64,000 nucleotides of DNA from Solimonas variicoloris DSM 15731 (lineage in GTDB: Bacteria > Pseudomonadota > Gammaproteobacteria > Nevskiales > Nevskiaceae). The translations under genes were made by a program, and so were the position numbers. The stretch lies in contig NZ_KB907925.1 of the NCBI RefSeq assembly GCF_000382285.1, forward strand, positions 248,001 through 312,000. The letters are read 5' to 3'. Shown here piece by piece: positions 47,540 to 57,010 of the stretch. A model generated the notes under the pieces. That model saw only the letters and a program-made list of their open reading frames with translations, ran no database searches and was not told where the DNA came from. Positions within the stretch are counted from its first letter, which is position 1. Every line of letters begins with the position of its first letter.

Positions 47540-49009
47540 ATGCGCCGCATCTTGTTGATCATCGTCATTCTGCTCGGCGGCTTGCTCGCCGCACTGTTCG
47601 TCGGCCTGTCGCGGCTGCCGGCCGCCGTCGCGCGCGATGCCGCGTCGGTCGCGGTCGAAGTCGACGCCGATGCCGCCGCGGCGCGGCTGGCCGCGGCGAT
47701 CCGCATCCCGACCGTGTCGGCGACGCCGGAGGCGCCGAACGACGCCGCCTTCGACGCGCTCGCGGCGCTGCTGCGCGAGCACTATCCGCGCGTGCACGCC
47801 GCCTTGGCGCTCGAAAAGATCGGCGCGCACGGCCTGCTCTATCGCTGGGACGGCCGCGATCCGTCGCTGCCGCCGCTGCTGCTGCTCGCGCATCAGGACG
47901 TCGTGCCGGTCGACGCTGCCGGCGCGTCGCGCTGGCAGCACGCGCCGTTCTCCGGCGACATCGCCGACGGCTACGTCTGGGGCCGCGGCACGCTCGACGA
48001 CAAGGGCAGCCTGATCGCGCAGATGGAAGCGGTCGAGGCGCTGCTCGCGCAGGGCTACGCGCCGCCGCGCACGATCTATTTCGCGTACGGCCATGACGAG
48101 GAGATCGGCGGCGACGACGGCGCCAGGAAGATCGCGGCGCGGCTCAAGGCGCGCGGCGTGAGCGCCTGGTTCGCGCTCGACGAGGGCGGCGCGATCACGC
48201 GCGGCGTGGTCGCCGGCGTGACGGCGCCGGTCGCCTCGGTGATGGTGGCGGAGAAGGGCTACGCCTCGTTCGAGCTGCGCGCGCACGAGAGCGGCGGCCA
48301 CTCGTCGATGCCGCCGCCGGTCACCGCGATCGGCCGCCTCGCGCGCGCCGTCGCGCGGCTGGAGGCGCAGCCGATGCCGGCGCGCGTGACGCCGGCGGTG
48401 GCGACGATGCTCGAAACGCTGGCGCCGCAGCTGCCGTTCGCGCAGCGCCTGGCGATCGCCAACCGCTGGCTGTTCGGACCGCTGCTGCTCGACCAGCTCG
48501 CGCAGGCGCCGGTCACCAACGCGCTGATCCGCACCACCACGGCGCCGACTGTGTTCAACGCCGGCGTCAAGGACAACGTGCTGCCCGGCGAAGCGCTGGC
48601 GATCGTCAACTTCCGCCTGCTGCCCGGCGACACCATCGCCGCCGTGCAGCGCCACGTCGTCGACACCATCGCCGATCGGGCGGTCGAGGTGCGGCTGCAG
48701 GCCGAATTCGCCGACGAGGCCTCGCCGCCGGCCGACGCCAGCGGCCCCGGCTATGCGCTGGTGCGGCGCAGCGTCGAGGAAGTGTTTCCCGACGCGCTGG
48801 TGGTGCCGGGCCTGGTGGTCGGCGCGACCGACCTGCGCCATTACGCCGACGTCATCGAGGCCCGCTACAACTTCAATCCGGGCCGTCTCGACGCCGCCGA
48901 TCTCGAACGCATCCACGGCATCGACGAGCGCCTCGCGGTCGCCGAGTTCGCCGACATGGTGCGCTTCTACCAGCGCTTTCTGATCAACGCGAGCGGGACG
49001 CCCGGCTGA
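47540..49009 (+). CDS. M20-family metallopeptidase (CPG70/ PM20D1-like)
   Basis: A 489-residue zinc peptidase or aminoacylase with an N-terminal membrane anchor (LLIIVILLGGLLAALFVGL, residues 4-22). Metal ligands and motifs are visible: LLAHQDVVPVD, GRGTLDDKGS, GHDEEIGG and the lid domain with HESGGHSSMPPP. The N-terminal anchor and long insert resemble the carboxypeptidase S/PM20D1 group. The ATG at 47540 has GGGGAGGG eight bases ahead, which decides against an upstream ATG. The stop overlaps the start of the YggU-family gene. Confidence 0.85.
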   Translation: MRRILLIIVILLGGLLAALFVGLSRLPAAVARDAASVAVEVDADAAAARLAAAIRIPTVSATPEAPNDAAFDALAALLREHYPRVHAALALEKIGAHGLLYRWDGRDPSLPPLLLLAHQDVVPVDAAGASRWQHAPFSGDIADGYVWGRGTLDDKGSLIAQMEAVEALLAQGYAPPRTIYFAYGHDEEIGGDDGARKIAARLKARGVSAWFALDEGGAITRGVVAGVTAPVASVMVAEKGYASFELRAHESGGHSSMPPPVTAIGRLARAVARLEAQPMPARVTPAVATMLETLAPQLPFAQRLAIANRWLFGPLLLDQLAQAPVTNALIRTTTAPTVFNAGVKDNVLPGEALAIVNFRLLPGDTIAAVQRHVVDTIADRAVEVRLQAEFADEASPPADASGPGYALVRRSVEEVFPDALVVPGLVVGATDLRHYADVIEARYNFNPGRLDAADLERIHGIDERLAVAEFADMVRFYQRFLINASGTPG

Positions 49010-49278
49010 TGGCGCGGCTTGCCGTCAAGGTCAGCCCGAAGGCCTCGCGCAACGCCGTGCTCGGCTGGCACGGCGAAGCGCTGAAAGTGTCGGTGACGGC
49101 AGTGCCGGAGCGCGGCAAGGCCAACGCCGCGGTGCAGGAACTGCTCGCCGAGGTGCTGCGCGTGCCGAAGTCGGCGGTGCAGCTGCTGCGCGGCGACACC
49201 CACAGCCAGAAGCAGTTCGAGATCGCCGGCCTCGACGAGGCCGAGCTGCGCGCGCGGCTCGACGCCGCGCGGCGCTGA
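49009..49278 (+). CDS. DUF167/YggU-family protein
   Basis: An 89-residue protein of the DUF167 family. LAVKVSPKASRNAVLGWHGEALKVSVTAVPERGKANAAVQELLAEVLRVPKSAVQLLRGDTHSQKQFEI follows the family consensus almost fully. The function is unknown; in many bacteria it is next to yggT/proC, which is not the case here. TGATG overlap with the peptidase gene implies coupling. It is convergent with the next gene, 7 bp apart. Confidence 0.9.
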   Translation: MARLAVKVSPKASRNAVLGWHGEALKVSVTAVPERGKANAAVQELLAEVLRVPKSAVQLLRGDTHSQKQFEIAGLDEAELRARLDAARR

Positions 49279-49285
49279 GCGCGGT

Positions 49286-50611
49286 TCAGGCCAGCGCCGC
49301 CTTCAGCGCGGCGACCGCCGTGTCGAGATCCTGCTCGTCGTTGTAGACGTGCGTGCACAGGCGCAGCGCCAGCGGCAGCTCGCCGGTCTCGCCGCTCGCC
49401 ACGTCGCACAGCACGCGGTTGCCGTGCACGTAGGCCGCGTACAAGCCGTGCTGTTCGTAGAGCGCGCGGAAGGCGGCGACCGCGCGCGCCGGCTCGTCGC
49501 TCGCGACCACGCTGATGCCGTGTGCGTAGCGCTCGTCGTCCGGCGTCTGCAGACGCAGGCCGGCGGCGCGCAGGCGCTCGCGCAGCTGCGTGCCGAGCGT
49601 CTGGATGCGCGCCTCGATCGCCTCGGCGCCGAGCGCGAGGTGGAATTCGAGCGCGGTGGCGAGCGCCGCGAACGAGGCGTCGTTGCGCTGGCCCAGGCAC
49701 TCGAAGCGCGCGGCGCCGTCGGCCAGCGCCGTTTCCGGATAGTCGAAGGCGTAGTCGTAGCCGACCGTGCTCGGCCGCAGCGCGGCAACGCGCGCGCGGC
49801 GCACGTAGAGAATGCCCATCTCGCGCGGCCCCATCAGCCACTTGTGGGCGCTGCTCGAATAGCTGTCGCAGTCCATCGCCGCGAGATCGAGCGCGGTCGA
49901 GCCCCAGCCCTGCGCGCCGTCGACGTGCACGAAGATGTCCGGCCGATAGGCGTGGATCGCGCGGCACAGCGCCGCTGCCGGCAGGCGCAGGCCGCTGATG
50001 TTCGAGATCTGGCTGAAGCTGACGACGCGCGTGCGCGGGCCGAGCGCGGCGACGAAGGGCGCGATCAGCTCGGCGTCGCTGCGCGGCTGCGCCGGCACGC
50101 GCACGACGCGGCAGACGAACGGCGTGCGCGCGCGCCGATAGCCCCAGCTGCGGTTGTTGCTGTGATGGTTCTGATCCCAGAGCACGACCTCGTCGCTGGC
50201 CGCGAGCTCGAAGCCGTTGACGATCGTCGCATTGGCTTCCGTGGTGTTGCGCATGATCGCGACGTCGTCGCCGGCGACGCCGAGGTGTCGCGCGAACAGC
50301 GCGCGCAGCCGCGCGATCTGCGTCTGCAGGTAGAGCAGGCGGTGATGGAACGAGGCGTCGGCCGCCAGTGCCGCGTTGGCTGCGTCGTAGGCGGCGATCA
50401 CGCGCTGCAGCGGCGGCGTCAGATTAGCGGCGTTGAGCGGCACGCGCGGCGCCGCGCTGTGCGCGAACGCGAATTCGCGGCGCACCGCGGCCCAGTCGCC
50501 GGCGGCCGGCAGCGCCGCCGCCGGTGTCGTGGCGCCGGCCTGCAGCAGACGGCCGCCCAGCGCGGTGGCGGCGCCGGCGGCGCCGAGCGCGAACAGCTCG
50601 CGGCGGCGCAT
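49286..50611 (-). CDS. Class V aminotransferase-fold PLP enzyme with Tat-like leader
   Basis: A 441-residue protein of the isopenicillin N epimerase-like/class V aminotransferase group. The PLP lysine is K257 in SSAHKWLMGP; NTTEANATIVNG, VHVDGAQGWG and LWDQNHHSNNRSW are standard. The N-terminus MRRRELFALGAAGAATALGG resembles a Tat leader, suggesting export of a PLP enzyme, which is unusual. Reaction unknown. Start at 50611 gives that leader and overlaps the membrane protein's stop by one base. Confidence 0.8.
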   Translation of the reverse strand: MRRRELFALGAAGAATALGGRLLQAGATTPAAALPAAGDWAAVRREFAFAHSAAPRVPLNAANLTPPLQRVIAAYDAANAALAADASFHHRLLYLQTQIARLRALFARHLGVAGDDVAIMRNTTEANATIVNGFELAASDEVVLWDQNHHSNNRSWGYRRARTPFVCRVVRVPAQPRSDAELIAPFVAALGPRTRVVSFSQISNISGLRLPAAALCRAIHAYRPDIFVHVDGAQGWGSTALDLAAMDCDSYSSSAHKWLMGPREMGILYVRRARVAALRPSTVGYDYAFDYPETALADGAARFECLGQRNDASFAALATALEFHLALGAEAIEARIQTLGTQLRERLRAAGLRLQTPDDERYAHGISVVASDEPARAVAAFRALYEQHGLYAAYVHGNRVLCDVASGETGELPLALRLCTHVYNDEQDLDTAVAALKAALA

Positions 50612-50979
50612 CAGCGCAGCCCCGGGCGGCGCGGCAAGGCGGCCGCGATCAGCAGCACGGCGCACAGCGCCGCGATGCCGGCGCCGATGCCGGCGAGCAG
50701 ACCGTACAGCGTGCGGCGCAGCGTCGCGACCAGCAGCGCGTCGCCGCTCAGCGGTGCGGCCAGGCTGCCGGCGACGACCAGCAGCGCGAGCGCGGCGCCG
50801 AGCAGCAAGGCCAGAGCGCGCAGCAGCCGGCGGGGCCAGCGCGCGTGCAGCGCCCCGCCGCCGAGCCACAGCGCCGCGAGCAGCACGCCGCTGACCATCG
50901 GCAGCCAGGCCGGTAGCGTGCCGAGCAGGGCGGTGGCGAACACCGATTCCCAGGCGCGCGTCGTGATCCATGCGGACAT
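50611..50979 (-). CDS. Small membrane protein coupled to the PLP enzyme
   Basis: A 122-residue protein with three to four membrane helices: SVFATALLGTLPAWLPMVSGVLLAALWLG, LLRALALLLGAALALLVVAGSLAA and LYGLLAGIGAGIAALCAVLLIAAALP. The family is not recognised. The ATG at 50979 follows GGAAGG-like GGTTTCG only weakly, but the alternative longer start lies in non-hydrophobic sequence. Its stop overlaps the PLP gene start (TGATG), so they form a transcription and translation pair. Confidence 0.65.
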   Translation of the reverse strand: MSAWITTRAWESVFATALLGTLPAWLPMVSGVLLAALWLGGGALHARWPRRLLRALALLLGAALALLVVAGSLAAPLSGDALLVATLRRTLYGLLAGIGAGIAALCAVLLIAAALPRRPGLR

Positions 50980-51122
50980 CGAAACCTTCCTGCCCGTGGA
51001 ACCCGGGCCGATGCGGCGAAGCGGAAAGCCTATTACGGGCGCGCTGCGGGCGGCGCGCTTGACCGGCGGCGCCAGCGTGCGCGGCCGTGCCACAATCGAT
51101 CCGGCCCCACGGAGTCAGATCG

Positions 51123-52682
51123 ATGCACGCCGCCGTTCGTCACACGCTCGCGGTTCTGGTCTTGTCCGGCCTCGGCGCGGCGAGCGCCGCCGGGCCGGTG
51201 CCCGAACCGGCCTACGAAACGCTCGGCGTCGCCGAGCTGCAGGCGCGGATGGCGCGCGGCGAGCTGTCGGCCGAAGGCCTGACGCGTTACTTCCTCGCCC
51301 GCATCGAGGCGCTCGATCGCCACGGTCCGCGGCTCAACGCGGTGATCGAGGTCAATCCGGAGGCGCTGGCGATCGCCCGCGCGCTCGACGCCGCGGACGG
51401 ACCGCGCGGGCCGCTGTTCGGCATCCCGGTTCTTCTCAAGGACAACATCGACACCGCCGACGCGATGCTGACGACGGCCGGCTCGCTGGCGCTGCTCGAC
51501 AGCCGTCCGCGGCGCGACGCGGCGCTGGTGGCGCGGCTGCGCGCGGCCGGCGCCGTGGTGCTCGGCAAGACCAATCTCAGCGAGTGGGCGAACTTCCGCG
51601 GCGAGCGCTCGATCAGCGGCTGGAGCGCTCGCGGCGGGCAGACCGGCAATCCCTGGGGTGCCGGCCGCAATCCCTGCGGTTCCAGTTCGGGGTCCGGTGC
51701 GGCGATCGCCGCCGGGCTCGCCGTGCTTGCGGTCGGCACCGAGACCGACGGCTCGATCGTCTGCCCGAGCAGCGTCAACGGTCTCGTCGGCATCAAGCCG
51801 ACGCTCGGCCTCGTCAGCCGCAGCGGCGTGATCCCGATCGCCGCCAGCCAGGACACCGCCGGACCGATGACGCGGCGCGTCGCCGACGCCGCGCTGCTGC
51901 TGCAGGTGCTCGCCGGCGGCGATGCCGACGATGCGGCGACCGCGGCGATCCCGGCCGGCCTGATCGCGGGCCTCGCGCCGGTCGCGCCGCGGTCGCTGCA
52001 GGGCCTGCGCCTCGGCGTGGTCCGCAACCAGACCGGCTTCCACGCCGGCGTCGACGCGCTGTTCGAGTCGGCGCTGCAGCGTCTGGCGGCGGCCGGTGCC
52101 GAGCTGATCGACGTCCGCCTCGACGCGGCGAAAACACTCGACGCCGACGAAACGACCGTACTGGAGTACGAATTCAAGGACGGCATCGAACGCTATCTGG
52201 CCGGCCGCGACGGCGGACCGAAGACGCTGGCGGATCTGATCGCCTTCAACACGCGCATGGCGGCGCTCGAACTGCCGTGGTTCGGCCAGGAAGTCTTTCT
52301 GTCGGCGCAGCAGCGTGGTTCGCTCGCCGATCGCGCCTACCGCGACGCGCGGGCGCGCGCCAGGCGCGCCGCCGGCCGCGACGGCATCGACGCGCTGCTC
52401 CGGCGGCAGCGCCTCGCCGCGCTGCTGGCGCCGACCATGGGCCCGGCCTGGCTGACCGATCCGGTGCTCGGCGATCACTTCGTCGGCGGCGGGGTCTCGC
52501 AGATGCCGGCCGTCGCCGGCTATCCGCACGTCACCGTGCCCGCCGGCCTGGTCGGCGGCCTGCCGGTTGGCCTGTCGCTGGTCGCCGGCGCCTGGCAGGA
52601 CGCGACGCTGATCGGCATCGCCGCCGCCTGCGAGCGGCTGTTGCCGCCGCTGCCGCCGCCACCGTTCCCCTCGCTGCGCTGA
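51123..52682 (+). CDS. Secreted amidase (amidase signature family)
   Basis: A 519-residue serine amidase. A signal peptide ends AASAA (about residue 21). The Ser-cisSer-Lys triad is intact: lysine in VLLKDNIDTADA, GSSSGSGAAIAAG, and the nucleophile in GTETDGSIVCPSSVNG. The body also contains LAPTMGPAWLTD and the closing AGYPHVTVPAGLVGGLPVGLSLVAGAW. Substrate is unknown; close relatives are annotated as periplasmic amidases. The ATG at 51123 has GGAG nine bases ahead. It diverges from the PLP pair. Confidence 0.88.
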   Translation: MHAAVRHTLAVLVLSGLGAASAAGPVPEPAYETLGVAELQARMARGELSAEGLTRYFLARIEALDRHGPRLNAVIEVNPEALAIARALDAADGPRGPLFGIPVLLKDNIDTADAMLTTAGSLALLDSRPRRDAALVARLRAAGAVVLGKTNLSEWANFRGERSISGWSARGGQTGNPWGAGRNPCGSSSGSGAAIAAGLAVLAVGTETDGSIVCPSSVNGLVGIKPTLGLVSRSGVIPIAASQDTAGPMTRRVADAALLLQVLAGGDADDAATAAIPAGLIAGLAPVAPRSLQGLRLGVVRNQTGFHAGVDALFESALQRLAAAGAELIDVRLDAAKTLDADETTVLEYEFKDGIERYLAGRDGGPKTLADLIAFNTRMAALELPWFGQEVFLSAQQRGSLADRAYRDARARARRAAGRDGIDALLRRQRLAALLAPTMGPAWLTDPVLGDHFVGGGVSQMPAVAGYPHVTVPAGLVGGLPVGLSLVAGAWQDATLIGIAAACERLLPPLPPPPFPSLR

Positions 52683-52761
52683 AAGGGCGCTGCCTGCAAC
52701 TCGGCATCGACGAATCGCCGAGCGGAATTTCTCGAAATTTGGATCGGAGGATTGGCCCCGC

Positions 52762-53295
52762 ATGCAGGAACTGCCCCCACAGTCGAAAGCCGATTTACGC
52801 GACGGAATCTGGTTCGTCTTTGCGCTGGACGGGCACATCGTGCGCGGCTGGGGCTCGCGATCCGGGCTTGAGCGCGTCTACGTCGACGATCAGATCGTCT
52901 CCGAACACCGCAGCTTCGGTCGGACCAGCGTTCATGCCTTCAGCGTCGGAACCCGGCCTTGCGAGCTTCGCTTCGTCACCCTGAGCTATCTCAAGGGAGC
53001 CCTCGAATGCACCTTGTCATGCGCAGGCAAGCCTGTCGCAGCCTTTCGCGTCCGTTACTCGTCGCCTCTGTTCTCGTGGAAGCGCCTCGCGCTTGCGCTC
53101 GTCCTCGGCGCTCTCACCGGCTGGGGCGTTTCCTACCTCAAATGGCCGCCGTGGACAGTATGGCCGGCGCTCGGTCTCGTGCTGCTGGTGCTGCAGCGCA
53201 CACGCAAGCGCCTCACGATCCTGATCGAGGAGGTAAACCCGATTGCTGGCCGGCCTGCCGACGCACGACCACGGCACCAGTCGCGTCAGCCGTGA
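52762..53295 (+). CDS. Membrane protein of unknown function
   Basis: A 177-residue protein with a hydrophilic N-terminal half (about 1-105, beta-rich: GIWFVFALDGHIVRGWGSRSGLERVYVDDQIVSEHRSF) and two helices (LALALVLGALTGWGVSYL and VWPALGLVLLVLQ). No family is recognised. It starts at ATG 52762 behind a good GGAGGA. Its codon use is less GC-extreme than neighbours. The last 10 bases overlap the 3' end of opgD on the other strand. Confidence 0.7.
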   Translation: MQELPPQSKADLRDGIWFVFALDGHIVRGWGSRSGLERVYVDDQIVSEHRSFGRTSVHAFSVGTRPCELRFVTLSYLKGALECTLSCAGKPVAAFRVRYSSPLFSWKRLALALVLGALTGWGVSYLKWPPWTVWPALGLVLLVLQRTRKRLTILIEEVNPIAGRPADARPRHQSRQP

Positions 53296-54911
53296 CTCTT
53301 GCTCGGCGCGAACGGGTGGTACTGGTAGAGCCAGGTTTCCGACAGCGTCTGCTCGCCGCTGCGTAGATACAGACGCATGTCGACCGGCTCGTCGCCGCTG
53401 GTGGTCAGGTCGAACTGCGCGCGCCAGTGGCCCGGCACGCCGTCCGGCACCGCCTCGCAGAACACGTACGAGAAGCTGCCGCGCGAGGCGCTGAGCACGG
53501 CTTCCGGCTTGACGCCGAACGGCAGTTTTTCGAGCGGGCCGCCGAGGAACTCGACCATGAACTTGCGCACGCCCTGCGGACGCGGCTTGCCCGGCTCGCC
53601 GCCGTTGCCGAGGCGCGTCGCCACGCAGCGCGCCAGCGGCGTCGGGTACGGCTCGTCGGCGCGCCAGTGCAGGCGGTACTTGAGGCGGTATTCGCTGCCG
53701 GCCGTGGCCGGCGCCTTCGGCACCCACATGGCGACGATGTTGTCGTGGATCTCGTCGTCGGTCGGGATTTCGATCAGCTGCACGCTGCCCTCGCCCCAGT
53801 CGCCGAGCGGCTCGACCCACAGGCTCGGGCGGCGGTCGTAGTAGACGCCGTCCTGGTAGTGGTCGAAGTTGCGGTCGCGCTGCAGCAGGCCGAAGCCGTG
53901 CGGATTCTGGTCCGCGAACGCCGAGGCCATGGTCCGCGGCGGATTGTTCAGCGGCCGCCAGATGCGCTCGCCGTGGCCGTTCCAGATGGCGAGGCCGTCG
54001 GAGTCATGCACCTCCGGACGCCAGTCGATCGCGGTCGCCTTGGCGGTTTCCGAGAACCAGTACATCGAGGTCGCCGGCGCGATGCCGAGGCGCGCGACGT
54101 CGCGGCGCAGGAACAGCGCGCACTCGATGTCCATCAGCACCGCTTTCTCGCGCTGCATGACGAAGCGGTAGGCGCCGGCGACGCTCGGACCTTCGAGCAG
54201 CGCGTAGACCGTCACCGTGTCGCTGCCGTCCTGCGGCGGCAGAAAGTGGAACTGGGTGAAGCTCGGGAATTCCTCGGGACGGTCGGCCTGGGCGACGTCG
54301 AGGGCGATGCCGCGCGCCGACAGGCCGTACTGGAACAGCTCGCCGATCGCGCGGAAGTACGAGGCGCCGAGGAAGGCGACCCAGTCGTTCTTGCGCCACG
54401 GCAGCTTGGCCTGATCGCCGAGCCGCCCGTCGTTCAAACGACTTTCCTGGAAGCGGAAGCCGGCGAAGCCGGCGCCCTTGGGCAGGGCGCGCGCCGGACT
54501 GTCGGCCGGCATGTCGAAGTAGGCCGGGTCGTAGACGATCTCGCGCGTCTTCGTGCCGGCGGCGTCGAGCACGTGCATGTGCACCGGCGTCTGAAAGTAG
54601 CGGCCGAGATGGAAGAAGGTCACCGGGAACGGCCCCGGACCGTCCGCGAACAAGGCTTCGTCGGTCTTGAAATGGATCTTGCCGTGCGCCTCGTAGTCGA
54701 TGCGTTCGAGCACTTCGCGCGGCAGCTTCGGCGGCGGCGCGTACGGGGCGGCGGCCAGCGCGCGGGCCTGCGCGACCAGCGCATCGAACGAGAACGGCCG
54801 TGTCTTGCCGAGGCGCAGGCCCTGCCGGGCGAGCGATTCGGGCGACAGGCCGAGCGCGGCGAGCGCGGCCATCGAGGTGGAGGCGGCAATGAAGCGGCGG
54901 CGGCTGAGCAT
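53286..54911 (-). CDS. opgD: Periplasmic glucan biosynthesis protein (OpgD/OpgG family)
   Basis: A 541-residue exported protein for synthesis of osmoregulated periplasmic glucans. The Tat signal SRRRFIAASTSMAALAALGL makes it OpgD-like rather than the Sec-exported OpgG. Family stretches are FHLGRYFQTPVHMHVL, YFRAIGELFQYGLSARGIAL, SSMYWFSE-like TSMYWFSETAK, DSDGLAIWNGHGERIWRPLNNP and NPHGFGLLQRDRNFDHYQD. No opgH glucosyltransferase is adjacent. ATG at 54911. Confidence 0.9.
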   Translation of the reverse strand: MLSRRRFIAASTSMAALAALGLSPESLARQGLRLGKTRPFSFDALVAQARALAAAPYAPPPKLPREVLERIDYEAHGKIHFKTDEALFADGPGPFPVTFFHLGRYFQTPVHMHVLDAAGTKTREIVYDPAYFDMPADSPARALPKGAGFAGFRFQESRLNDGRLGDQAKLPWRKNDWVAFLGASYFRAIGELFQYGLSARGIALDVAQADRPEEFPSFTQFHFLPPQDGSDTVTVYALLEGPSVAGAYRFVMQREKAVLMDIECALFLRRDVARLGIAPATSMYWFSETAKATAIDWRPEVHDSDGLAIWNGHGERIWRPLNNPPRTMASAFADQNPHGFGLLQRDRNFDHYQDGVYYDRRPSLWVEPLGDWGEGSVQLIEIPTDDEIHDNIVAMWVPKAPATAGSEYRLKYRLHWRADEPYPTPLARCVATRLGNGGEPGKPRPQGVRKFMVEFLGGPLEKLPFGVKPEAVLSASRGSFSYVFCEAVPDGVPGHWRAQFDLTTSGDEPVDMRLYLRSGEQTLSETWLYQYHPFAPSKSHG

Positions 54912-55072
54912 GACGTCGCGATCCTGGACGGTGAGGGGCCGGGGCGGCGCATGCCCCGGGGCGCGCGATTTTTAACGGGACGCCGATGAACTGTCCATGA
55001 CTCCGCCCGCCCCCCGGTCGCGGCCGCGCGCGCCATGCGACAATGGCGCCTGCGTTTCCACCGAGTTGCACG

Positions 55073-55945
55073 ATGTCCGCCGTTGCCGATGACGTCCCTG
55101 CCGGCGTCGCCCCGCCCGAAGACAAGCGCGAGCAGAACAAGCTCGCCAAGCGCCTGCGCCGCCAGGTCGGCCAGGCGATCATGGACTACAACATGATCGT
55201 CGACGGCGATCGCGTGATGGTCTGCCTGTCGGGCGGCAAGGACAGCTACACGATGCTCGACGTCCTGCTGCAGCTGCAGGCCAAGGCGCCGGTCAAGTTC
55301 TCGATCACCGCGGTCAACCTCGACCAGAAGCAGCCGGGCTTTCCCGAGCACGTGCTGCCGGAATACCTGAAGTCGATCGGCGTCGACTGGCACATCATCG
55401 AGCAGGACACGTACTCGGTCGTCAAGCGCGTGATCCCGGAAGGCAAGACCATGTGCTCGCTATGCTCGCGGCTGCGCCGCGGCGCGCTGTACAGCTACGC
55501 CGCCGAGCACGGCTACACCAAGATCGCGCTCGGCCATCACAAGGACGACATCGTCGCGACCTTCTTCCTCAACCTGTTCCACGGCGGCAAGCTCGCGGCG
55601 ATGCCGCCGAAGCTGCAGTCCGACGACGGCCGCAACGTGCTGATCCGGCCGCTCGCGTACTGCCGTGAGCGCGACATCGCCGAGTACGCCACGCGCAAGG
55701 GCTTCCCGATCATCCCGTGCAATCTGTGCGGCTCGCAGGAGCAATTGCAGCGCAAGCAGGTGCGCCGGATGATGGACGCCTGGGAAAAGGAACATCCGGC
55801 CCGTATCGAGCAAGTGTTCGCCTCGCTGACCAATGTCGCGCCTTCGCAGCTCGCCGACCCGAAGCTGTTCGACTTCGCCGGTCTCGGCGGCGACACGGCG
55901 GTGCGCACCGACTGGCTGATGCCCGGCGCGGACGCCGCCCCATGA
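55073..55945 (+). CDS. ttcA: tRNA 2-thiocytidine synthetase TtcA
   Basis: A 290-residue ATP-dependent enzyme for 2-thiolation of C32 in tRNAs. PP-loop [10 protein letters not shown] (about residue 52), [10 protein letters not shown] with the cluster cysteines (CxxC near 127), [17 protein letters not shown] and the third Cys in PCNLCGSQ are intact. The [4Fe-4S] cluster depends on low-oxidative conditions. ATG at 55073 begins the conserved N-terminus. Its stop overlaps the next gene's ATG (ATGA), yet a terminator-like hairpin lies shortly after. Confidence 0.95.
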   Translation: MSAVADDVPAGVAPPEDKREQNKLAKRLRRQVGQAIMDYNMIVDGDRVMVCLSGGKDSYTMLDVLLQLQAKAPVKFSITAVNLDQKQPGFPEHVLPEYLKSIGVDWHIIEQDTYSVVKRVIPEGKTMCSLCSRLRRGALYSYAAEHGYTKIALGHHKDDIVATFFLNLFHGGKLAAMPPKLQSDDGRNVLIRPLAYCRERDIAEYATRKGFPIIPCNLCGSQEQLQRKQVRRMMDAWEKEHPARIEQVFASLTNVAPSQLADPKLFDFAGLGGDTAVRTDWLMPGADAAP

Positions 55946-56994
55946 TGCGCAGCCTGCTGCCGATCGGCGCGTCACACGCCAGCCCCCGTCGCCTCGCCGG
56001 CCGCGGGGGCTTTTTGCTGGCCGGCCTGGTCGCGCTCGCGCTGCTCGGCGCCGCCGCGCCGGCACCGGCCGCCGCACCGGCTGCACCGGCGCCGGCTGCG
56101 GCCCCGCCGGCACCGGCCGCCACGGCGGCGGTCGCGGCGGCGCCGTTCCTGTGGGAAGTGCGCGGCCGCGGTGCGACGCACTACCTGCTCGGCTCGGTGC
56201 ACCTGCTGCCGCAGGCCGCGCATCCGCTGCCGAAGGCGCTGGAGGATGCCTACGCGCGCGCCGACACCCTGGTGTTCGAAAGCGACCTCGGCGCGCTCGA
56301 CGCGCCGGAGATGCAGAAGGATCTGCTCGCCGCCGCGCGCGTCGATGGCGGTCTGGCCGCCGAGATCCCGAAGGCGCTGTACGAGCGCGTGCAGGCGCGC
56401 GCCCGCGCCTACGAGCTGCCGGCCAACGTCTGCGATCCCTACGCCGCCTGGTTCTGCGCGCTGACCTTCGACGTCTTCAGCTTCCGCGAACAGGGCTTCG
56501 ACGCCGCGCTCGGGCTCGATCAGACCTTCTACCAGCGCGCCGTCGACGACAACAAGACGGTCGAGTGGTTCGAAGCGCCGCGCGAACACCTGCGCCTGTT
56601 CTCCGGCATGGGCGCGCCGATGGGACGCGAGTTCCTCGCCGCGACGCTCGACGAAGCCGACGATCCCGCCGAGCAGCCCGAGGCACTGTTCAAGGCCTGG
56701 CAGAGCGGCGACGTCGCTTTCGTCGAAACCCTGGTCGTCGAGATGCGCCGCGATTTCCCGGATCTCTACGAGCGCCTGCTCGCCGCGCGCAACCGCGCCT
56801 GGCTGCCGGGCCTCGCCGCGCGCCTCGAAGGCGGCGCACCGCAGCTGGTGGTGGTCGGCGCCGCCCATCTGGTCGGCGCCGACGGCCTGCTGGCGGCGCT
56901 GCGCGCGCGCGGCTTCGCGGTGCGCGCCTACGGCGCGCCGGCGGCGGAACCGGAGCCCGCGGCCGCGCCGCCGCCGCCGCCGCGCAGCCCCTGA
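55942..56994 (+). CDS. TraB/GumN-family exported protein
   Basis: A 350-residue protein. An N-terminal signal ([20 protein letters not shown], about residues 20-39) and an Ala/Pro linker precede the TraB/GumN domain with LLGSVHLLP (metal-site GxxH) and the [12 protein letters not shown] Glu, ending [18 protein letters not shown]. Members are suspected metalloproteases. The ATG at 55942 couples to ttcA. Codons 14-25 overlap a hairpin and U-tract (55981-56015); the signal peptide needs the upstream basic residues, so the ATG is retained. Confidence 0.85.
   Translation: MMRSLLPIGASHASPRRLAGRGGFLLAGLVALALLGAAAPAPAAAPAAPAPAAAPPAPAATAAVAAAPFLWEVRGRGATHYLLGSVHLLPQAAHPLPKALEDAYARADTLVFESDLGALDAPEMQKDLLAAARVDGGLAAEIPKALYERVQARARAYELPANVCDPYAAWFCALTFDVFSFREQGFDAALGLDQTFYQRAVDDNKTVEWFEAPREHLRLFSGMGAPMGREFLAATLDEADDPAEQPEALFKAWQSGDVAFVETLVVEMRRDFPDLYERLLAARNRAWLPGLAARLEGGAPQLVVVGAAHLVGADGLLAALRARGFAVRAYGAPAAEPEPAAAPPPPPRSP
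55981..56015 (+). terminator. Terminator-like hairpin inside the start of the TraB/GumN gene
   Basis: AGCCCCCG (55981-55988) pairs with CGGGGGCT (56004-56011), followed by TTTTT (56011-56015). It has the full form of an intrinsic terminator but lies inside codons of the downstream gene. Confidence 0.6.
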
Positions 56995-57010
56995 GCGCCG
57001 CGCCGCGACT

